From contig JAFCMP010000468.1 in the NCBI GenBank assembly GCA_017506865.1, positions 1 through 64,000 of the forward strand: 64,000 nt of DNA, given 5' to 3'. Source of the stretch: Tribonema minus. Its lineage: Eukaryota; Sar; Xanthophyceae; Tribonematales; Tribonemataceae. The position numbers were made by a program, and so were the translations under genes. Under the pieces are notes generated by a model. That model saw only the letters and a program-made list of their open reading frames with translations. It was not told the DNA's origin and made no database searches. Positions 58,801 through 64,000 of this stretch are shown here, in pieces (the stretch's first letter is position 1; the number at the start of each line of letters is the position of its first letter).

Positions 58801-61633
58801 TGCCTCACTGCTGTTTGATTTCTTCGTTTGAAGGAATAGAGTTTGCCCCTTTGAGATTCTCACAACCTCACGACTTTGACACGTCCAGGTTTGCAGCCAG
58901 ATACGGGGGCAGAGCAGAGCAGATATGAACATCCAAGACACTTTGGCAGCGGTGACAACCTTTTCTAGTAGAGCGTCAGTGATATGTAGAAGCAACTCTG
59001 TTACCATAGCACATCAATGTTCATAAACCTCAAAACCTGAAATGTGAGCACTTTGCCCAACACTGGAGAAGCCAGGGAAGCAGCGCACTGTTGTGCACTG
59101 CCCACTATGCACTGTTTCAGTGAAATGTGAGCACTTTGCCCAACACTGGAGAAGCCAGGGAAGCAGCGCACTGTTGTGCACTGCCCACTATGCACTATTT
59201 CACATGCATGGTCACCAAAGCTAGCTGCAGCGGTCTGCGCGGACAAGGTGCCTCCCCTCACGACTCACACTGAGGCACATAATTGTATGCACGCCGTATG
59301 TACCTATGCCTCCAGCGCTAAAAAGCTTGCACGCAGAAGTGTTTTGACAGCTGTGGACTGCTTGAATCGTGGCCACTGGTCGCAGCAGCAGCGACCACGG
59401 TAATTGGTAGAAGGCATTTGCGGCTAACCACACCTTGTCACCTAGAGCTCCACGATCTTTTGATTCATTTCCATGTACATGACTGCATACATACCGTACC
59501 TTGAGAAAGGCGTACGCGTAGAAGTAGATGAAGCCGGAGGACAGCGCGCTCAAGACCTTCGCGTCGAGGCCGCGGAAGAGCTGCGCGGGATGTCACAGCA
59601 GCAGCGAGCAACGAGCTTCGTCATTGATACAAGCTGTCCACATGGCCTGCCTTAGTTGATGCGTGCTCGAATGACAAGAGTTGGCTGTGCATGCGGCTGA
59701 GATCAGCGCAGCAGCAGCACCAGCACCGGCAACCGCAGCGGCACCTGCAGCAGCCGGCATGTCACGGCAGCGGCGAGCAGCGAGCTGGGTCACTGATGAA
59801 AGCTGTGCGCAGGGCCGCTTGGTGTATACTTCAAAGTATTTCAGAGGTGCATACTTCAAGTCCAAGAGTTGGCTGCAGATGCGGCTGAGATCTCCACATC
59901 AGAAGCAGCAGCAGTAACAACAGCAGCGGCAGCAGCAGCGGCAGCGGCCGCAGGAGCAGCAGCAGCAGCTGCTGCAGCAGACATCCACGTGCATCTGCAA
60001 TCAACGTCTCTGCAGCAGCAGCTGCAGCAGCAGCAGCAGCAGCGGCACCGCCACCAGCGCCAGCAGCTGCAGCAGCAGCAGCAGCAGTGCGGCTACATAT
60101 GCATGTGCGATTTCCTGAGTAAGTACTGTGAAGTATGCACCGCGCCAGGCCCTTCTCTGGTGTACGCAGGAGTGGCAGCAGCACCGCCACCAGCGCCAGC
60201 AGCAGCAGCAGCAGCAGCATAGCTGTGTACCTACGCGTGTGCCATCTACCTGAGTAGGCGAGGTGAAGCACTCACCGCGCTGGGCCCTTCTCTGGTGTAT
60301 ACATCAAGCAGCGCCGCCAGCGTCCTGCTGCCCAGCACCCGCCGCACCGCCGCGTCACTCCTCTGCGAGCGCTCGACTGCGCTGCCGCCGCCGCTGCTGC
60401 CGCCGCTGCCGCCGCCGCCGCTACCGTCAGTGTCGCTGCTCCCACTGTGCGAAGCCTGCGAGACCACACCACACCGCTAGCTCAATACAGCACTTGTGAA
60501 GTATTACATTGCCCCAGCACAACGCACCATTTGAAGTATTATGTTGGCACCTTTGTCATAGTCTGCACGCCGCCACTGCTTATCACGTTCGACACGAGTT
60601 TGAGCTCAACGGCCAGTACTTGTTCGTATCAGCAGCGGCGCTCGGCACCTCAGGAGAGTGGTATTCGAGACGGTGCGTGGTGTTCAGCAACGGTGGCGGG
60701 GCGCAGCAGTGCGCGCAGGCGAACGATCAAGCGCTGCTGCAGCTCACCGCTGCCGGTGTGCAGCGCAGATGATCAGACGCTGCTTGCTGCTCACTGCTGC
60801 CAGCCTGAAGCGCTAATTACAGCAGCATTCAGTGCGGCAGCTGCGGTGCGGACCCTGTTCGTGAGCTGAAGGTATGTAGGTTAGATTGGATGACGCACAG
60901 GCAGCCCTCAATCTCACCTGCACTCGCGTCTTGGCGGTGTCCAGCGGGAAGAACCTGTGCAGCAGCGCTCAGCAACAGGGAACACACACTCTTTTGATCA
61001 AAGGTCAAGCCAGTTGCGCTTTGAGCCAGCACCAGCAATCGACACGGGGGCTATGATGCATGAGCAGCATCAACATCGTAGCAGAAGGGCATGTTCGACG
61101 CTGTGGCCAACAGGAGACGTGGGAGCCAGTACGTGCAGGCTGTTGCACAGGAGCTTGATATTACATCCACGAGAAAGCGGTGAATGTTGCCTGATGCAGC
61201 AACGCTGCGGCTACCAGCTTAGCTGCGCATTGAGCACAGCAGTAACTATTGAATAACACTTTCTACATAAGTCATGTCGCTGCGAATGTGTGCATGCGTT
61301 GTTGAGATAACATCGCCTGGTAGTCAAAACTTCACATTTAAGCGCTACATAGCAGGATGAAAGAGCTGTCAAGACGTCAAGAGCACTTGATCTGGGATCA
61401 ATTGACAGTGAACAACGCCATTGCAGCGGCAAGGAGCAGCGCAGTTACAACCGGCACCATCAATATAGCGATGGGAGGTCTTAATCTGTGACAGGTAGAC
61501 AGCCAGGCTGCGCAACGAAGTGAAGTGCGTTCTGAGTGACTGCCTGCGCGTGATTGCACATGCTGGCCACTCACAAAATGGCGGCGATGCAGCTGCCAAT
61601 ACTGCCGGCCAGCGCATCTGCCAATGCCGCCAT
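53720..61633 (-). CDS. Mitochondrial-carrier-family transporter, peroxisomal adenine-nucleotide-carrier-like
   Basis: Minus-strand exons: 61575-61633, 60918-60954, 60276-60455, 59500-59580, 57988-58060, 57262-57612, 56728-56808, 56006-56068, 55382-55472, 54819-54890 and 53720-53842. All junctions are in phase except the last: a small exon between 54819 and 53842, encoding a GxYxG-type step, is missing from the model. The three carrier repeats are visible: FFPLDTAKTRVQ in repeat 1, LPIDNVCTRLQ in repeat 2, and TYPLIRAK in repeat 3, where the usual Asp/Glu is Ile. Other hallmarks are LFRGLDAKVLSALSSGFIYF, FWRGLLPSMILTCNPAINY and QLLHTILKSALL. The NPAI box and the degenerate third signature resemble SLC25A17/PMP34-type carriers of ATP, CoA or NAD. 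Exon 6 carries an insertion of about 80 low-complexity residues before KSSLSAAVADLHDEGG, and exon 3 a Gly/Ser-rich loop. The start is at ATG 61633. Peroxisome, plastid and mitochondrion all remain possible locations. Confidence 0.88.
53898..53943 (-). repeat. Second acceptor-plus-exon copy before the last carrier exon
   Basis: On the minus strand, CCCCTCTCAG is followed by CTGCTCATCTACACGAACCT and then CAACAGCGCGCTGCTG, a drifted copy of the last exon start CTGCTCCACACGATCCTCAA. Both are preceded by C-rich tracts. It is either a decayed exon duplicate or a mutually exclusive alternative exon. Confidence 0.55.
54924..54950. repeat. TTAGGG repeat beside carrier exon 10
   Basis: GTAGGGTTAGGTTTAGGG and related units, about 35 bp from the exon edge at 54890. 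Confidence 0.7.
55799..55840. repeat. Poly(C) tract of about 34 C, then G and 7 C
   Basis: Lies in a carrier intron; on the transcribed (minus-strand) sense it is a G-run with strong quadruplex potential. Confidence 0.9.
56040..56400 (-). repeat. Tandem duplication (about 180 bp) covering carrier exon 8
   Basis: The exon 8 acceptor side (plus-strand CCAGGTACGCGGCTGAGGA at 56057) recurs as CCAGGTACGCGGCCGAGGA at 56236, with flanking matches (ACAGACAGG, GAGGCCGGC, GAGGGACG) spaced about 180 bp. The upstream copy no longer has the exon's full frame. Confidence 0.65.
56266..56300. repeat. TTAGGG repeat next to the duplicated exon 8 block
   Basis: GTTAGGGTTAGGGCTAGG and further units, within 30 bp of the decayed exon copy. 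Confidence 0.75.
58713..58770. repeat. Head-to-head telomeric array (TTAGGG)n(CCCTAA)n
   Basis: TTAGGG-type units to about 58737 meet five CCCTAA units (58741-58770) through GGGTTAACCC, forming a palindrome. It lies in a carrier intron between exons 4 and 5. Confidence 0.9.
59039..59206. repeat. 83-bp perfect tandem duplication in a carrier intron
   Basis: Two copies offset by 83 bp, from AATGTGAGCACTTTGCCC at 59041 and 59124, nearly identical and so recent. Confidence 0.85.
59800..60222. repeat. CAG-rich tract and decayed copies of carrier exon 3/intron junction
   Basis: GCAGCAGCAG arrays fill 59885-60220. The exon 3 end (plus strand CGCTGGGCCCTTCTCTGGTG at 60278) recurs as CGCCAGGCCCTTCTCTGGTG at about 60144, and more weakly as GCCGCTTGGTGTATACTTC at about 59814. 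These are the junction-duplicate pattern again. Confidence 0.7.
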
Positions 61634-61811
61634 AACGCCTGCGGGGCTCCTTCGCCTCGCGCTGCTGTTCTCACCTTGGTGCGTCTCCGTCCCAGTTCAG
61701 AACTTCAACGGCTCAACAGTTGAAGTTGATGGGTTGTTCAGGGCGACGACAGGCGCTGCGTGCGGCAGCCGCTGCTGCGCAGAGGTGAAGAAATATTAGC
61801 TGCAGGTCCCT
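61634..61811. promoter_or_regulatory. Divergent promoter between the carrier and the DDE-derived gene
   Basis: Only 178 bp separate the carrier ATG (61633, minus) from the DDE-like ATG (61812, plus). An inverted pair ACTTCAACGG...CAGTTGAAGT lies at about 61692-61725. A bidirectional promoter is inferred from the spacing. Confidence 0.45.
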
Positions 61812-62929
61812 ATGCTTTCGCCAGTCCAACAGCGAGCCGATAATGCGGAGGTTGGTAGCAGTTTGCAGAAGCTTGCCTCTCCGACGGATCGCACTGATGG
61901 AGATGCTCCCAGCATACTCAGCATGGCGGCGCTGGCGCCTGAAGATCAGCAGCAGAATGTGAAGGACCTGACCGGCTTCCCGTCTCACGAGGCTCTAATG
62001 GCTTTCGTCCAGCTTCTCAACGCCGATGGCGCATGCACCAAGCTGGCGCATCAAGCAGCGAACCGCGCCAGTGGCCACCACTGCGCTCCCGCGCCGCTGC
62101 ATCAGGTGGCAGCAGCGGCAGGCGCAGAACCAGCAGCGGATCTTGGCCTCGCAGACCAGCTGCTGCTCGTGCTGGTCGTGCTGCGGACGGGCATGCGAAC
62201 TGCCGCAGCGGCAGAGCGCTTCGGCATCCCGCACGCCGCCGCGGCGCGCCACTTCGCCGCGTGGCTCCCCTACATGCACCGCTTCCTGCGCCGGTACCTG
62301 CGCCCGCCGCGCCCCTCGGAGGTCGCTGCCGCCGCCGCGGCCTCCGGCGGCAGCGGCGGCGGCAGCGGCAGCGCGCCCGTCATCGCGGCGCTGGGCTTCC
62401 TGCACGTGCGCGTGGCGGCGCCCGCGAGCGACGCGGAGCGCGCGGAGGCGGAGGACCTGTGGCAGCCGGAGGCGCGCCGCCACGCGCTGCGCTTCCTGCT
62501 CGCGCTCTCCCCCGCCGCGGGCGCGCTGTGCTACGTCTCCGGCGCGTTCGGCGCCGCGGCGGCGCGCGTCGAGATCGTACGCGCGTCCGACTTCTCGCCG
62601 CTGCTCGCGGAGGCCGGCTATGCGCGCGGCAGCGGCCGCGTGCTGCTGTGCGGCGGCGGCGGCGACGCGCTCTCGCGCCTGAACCTCGAGCTGTCGGCGG
62701 CGGCGGGGCTGTCGGCGGAGGCGGCGGAGGCGGCGGGCGCGCGCGCGGCGCGGAGTTGAAGTTGCAGCTGGAGCGCGCCGCGGCGGCGGTGAAGCGGTGG
62801 GGGTACGTTTCGGGCGAGGTGCCGATACGCGAAACAGATCTGGCGAGCATGGCGGTGCCGGTCTGCGCGGTGCTGACGAATATGCTGAATCCGCCGTTCG
62901 CCGGCGGCGCGGTGAGCGAGTGCCCGTAG
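61812..62929 (+). CDS. DDE-transposase-derived protein (PIF/Harbinger-like), catalytic residues lost
   Basis: The frame runs from ATG 61812 to a stop at 62759; family homology then continues in another frame to 62929, so one frame change lies near 62750 (in GCG-rich sequence; real or an assembly error). Landmarks in order: DLTGFPSHEALMAFVQLLNA; a helix-turn-helix LADQLLLVLVVLRTGMRTAA and ERFGIPHAAAARHFAAW; the fold core ALRFLLALSPAAGALCYVSG, AFGAAAARVEIVRASDFSPL; and, in the second frame, AVKRWGYVSGEVPIRETDL and VCAVLTNMLNPPF. In active relatives the first Asp sits in an IxDxTE strand and the second in an (A/V)DRGF loop. Here these positions read VIAALGFLHV and VLLCGGGG, so catalysis is unlikely. 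It could be a domesticated DNA-binding protein or a decayed copy; no terminal inverted repeats were found. Confidence 0.7.
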
Positions 62930-63650
62930 CGCATTGTCGCTCAGGAGCCTGGGGGGGAGGGGAGGGGGGGGGGGGCTGCGGCGGAGCTTGGAGCGGCCCG
63001 AGACGCACAACATGTGCGGCCGCTGTGCAGTGTGAAGTTGAAGTTGCCGGTGATGACATATGCTGCAAGATATGTCATGGCTCGGCCACGCACTCCGCTG
63101 CACAGTCGCAGTGTACAGAAGTAATGTTTGAGGCATGGTGGCGATGGTTCACGGCTAGGCGTGGGTGTAAACACTCTCTGCTAAAGCGCGGCGCAGAAAG
63201 CACTGCTGTAGGTACAGGTTCTTGGCTGCAAGGGTGGCTTCTGCTGACGAGGGTTCTTTGTTTCAATGGCGGTTCTGCCCAACAACACGAGGGCGCTGCC
63301 TGCCCCACGCGTGTTTGCGGCACAAATACGAGTCTGCCACCACTGCCAGGGCACTGAGTCAAATGTTGCTGTCTGATTTACTGCGCTGCTGGTGTTCGGG
63401 CTTTGTACGCACAGCACGTCTGCGGCAGTTCAATGCCCCATGTTTCGGGTTCATTCATCGGCGTGTCTCTCCAAGCCATGCCACCCTGCACCGCACGGCA
63501 ACACTCAACCCTAACCCTAGTTGTGACATGCCCTCCAGTTGTGATAGTTTTCTGCGATCCCTGCAGCAGTGACCTTCAACCACCCTCCCTTTCTGTACAC
63601 AGGCAGAAACATGAGACGTGGCGGCGGGTGCCCACGCGTTGCTTACGGGC
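62930..63650. other. Intergenic: short G-run, telomeric remnant; no gene seen
   Basis: Holds a G-run at about 62950-62975, paired TGAAGTTGAAGTT at about 63032, and CCCTAACCCTAG at about 63508. Confidence 0.4.
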
Positions 63651-63784
63651 CATGATTCTCTCATCAGTTTTCTCGCTTTGTCAGATCAATAGCGCACCAG
63701 GCCTCAACGATCAGATAGAGGCATTGCTGCTTGTCTCAATGGATGGATTCACAACAAACCTCCATCGCAAATTTACCTTGGGAA
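63651..63784 (+). CDS. Possible first exon of a gene running off the window
   Basis: From ATG 63651 the frame reads MILSSVFSLCQ, then INSAPGLNDQIEALLLVSMD and FTTNLHRKFTLG, then a strong donor GTATGTAA at 63785. A CTTTGTCAG at 63676-63684 could instead be an acceptor, making the exon 63685-63784. The PGLND(Q/R) block is faintly like the start of fucosyltransferase-type folds, but the family is not established. The rest (63785-64000) would be intron. Confidence 0.35.
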
Positions 63785-64000
63785 GTATGTAAACGAGGTG
63801 CTTCCAATTGTCAACCTGGCCTGCCTGGTGCACATGCATGGGAATGGCGTGTACGAATTATTTTAGGAATGCTGGACAGCATCATGTCAACACTACATTG
63901 ATTCGCTCTCTAGCGGAAAGTGTCGTGTCCAGGACCGTGTTCCTTTCGAGCAGGCTGCAAGTCATCGCATACTGCACTTCAGCCCCTTCCGCTGCGGCAT

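Overview
This is nuclear DNA from a eukaryote with spliceosomal introns (GT-AG, often with runs of 10 or more C before the acceptor), GC-rich exons, TTAGGG-type telomeric repeats scattered through introns, and many CTG/CAG microsatellites. A Derlin gene whose first exon encodes a signal peptide plus a transit-peptide-like stretch suggests an alga with a red-derived complex plastid (haptophyte, stramenopile or cryptophyte grade). The host group is an inference; no rRNA or marker gene is present.

Layout. 1-5.4 kb: a broken non-LTR retrotransposon of the restriction-like-endonuclease type (zinc fingers, RT, CCHC knuckle, nuclease), open at the left window edge. 5.8-13.4 kb: a seven-exon Derlin gene with an N-terminal targeting extension. 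14.8-18.1 kb: a four-exon gene for an unrecognised 120-residue basic protein. 18-22.5 kb: mostly non-coding, with G-runs, a minisatellite and one coding-like stretch. 22.6-25.3 kb: a provisional gene ending in an Smr-type domain. 25.6-52.1 kb: a direct tandem array of nearly four units of about 5.6-5.8 kb. Each unit carries one three-exon gene for a small secreted protein with ten cysteines and four C-x14-C modules; three copies are intact and one has a ruined first exon. Unit 3 is interrupted by a 5.7-kb insert that carries a complete gene for a large beta-helix/multi-pass membrane protein, flanked by gene pieces cut at the junctions. 53.7-61.6 kb (minus strand): a gene of at least twelve exons for a mitochondrial-carrier-family transporter, closest in pattern to peroxisomal adenine-nucleotide carriers. 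61.8-62.9 kb: a divergently oriented gene derived from a DDE transposase (PIF/Harbinger-like) that lacks the expected catalytic aspartates. 63.65 kb: a possible first exon of a gene leaving the window.

Recurring themes. (1) Introns and flanks beside real exons repeatedly hold decayed duplicates of the neighbouring exon-intron junction, seen in the Derlin, 120-residue, beta-helix and carrier genes. (2) Interstitial telomeric repeats often lie within about 60 bp of exon edges, including one head-to-head palindromic array. (3) The 7-mer ACTTCAA/TTGAAGT looks over-represented, sometimes in direct or inverted pairs upstream of genes. (4) The secreted Cys-module family is the strongest candidate for something undescribed.

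Gene models were built by hand from splice signals, reading phase and recalled family patterns; no database search was run. The Derlin, 120-residue, Cys-module and carrier models keep phase across every junction given, except for one missing carrier microexon. One junction of the beta-helix gene is also unresolved.
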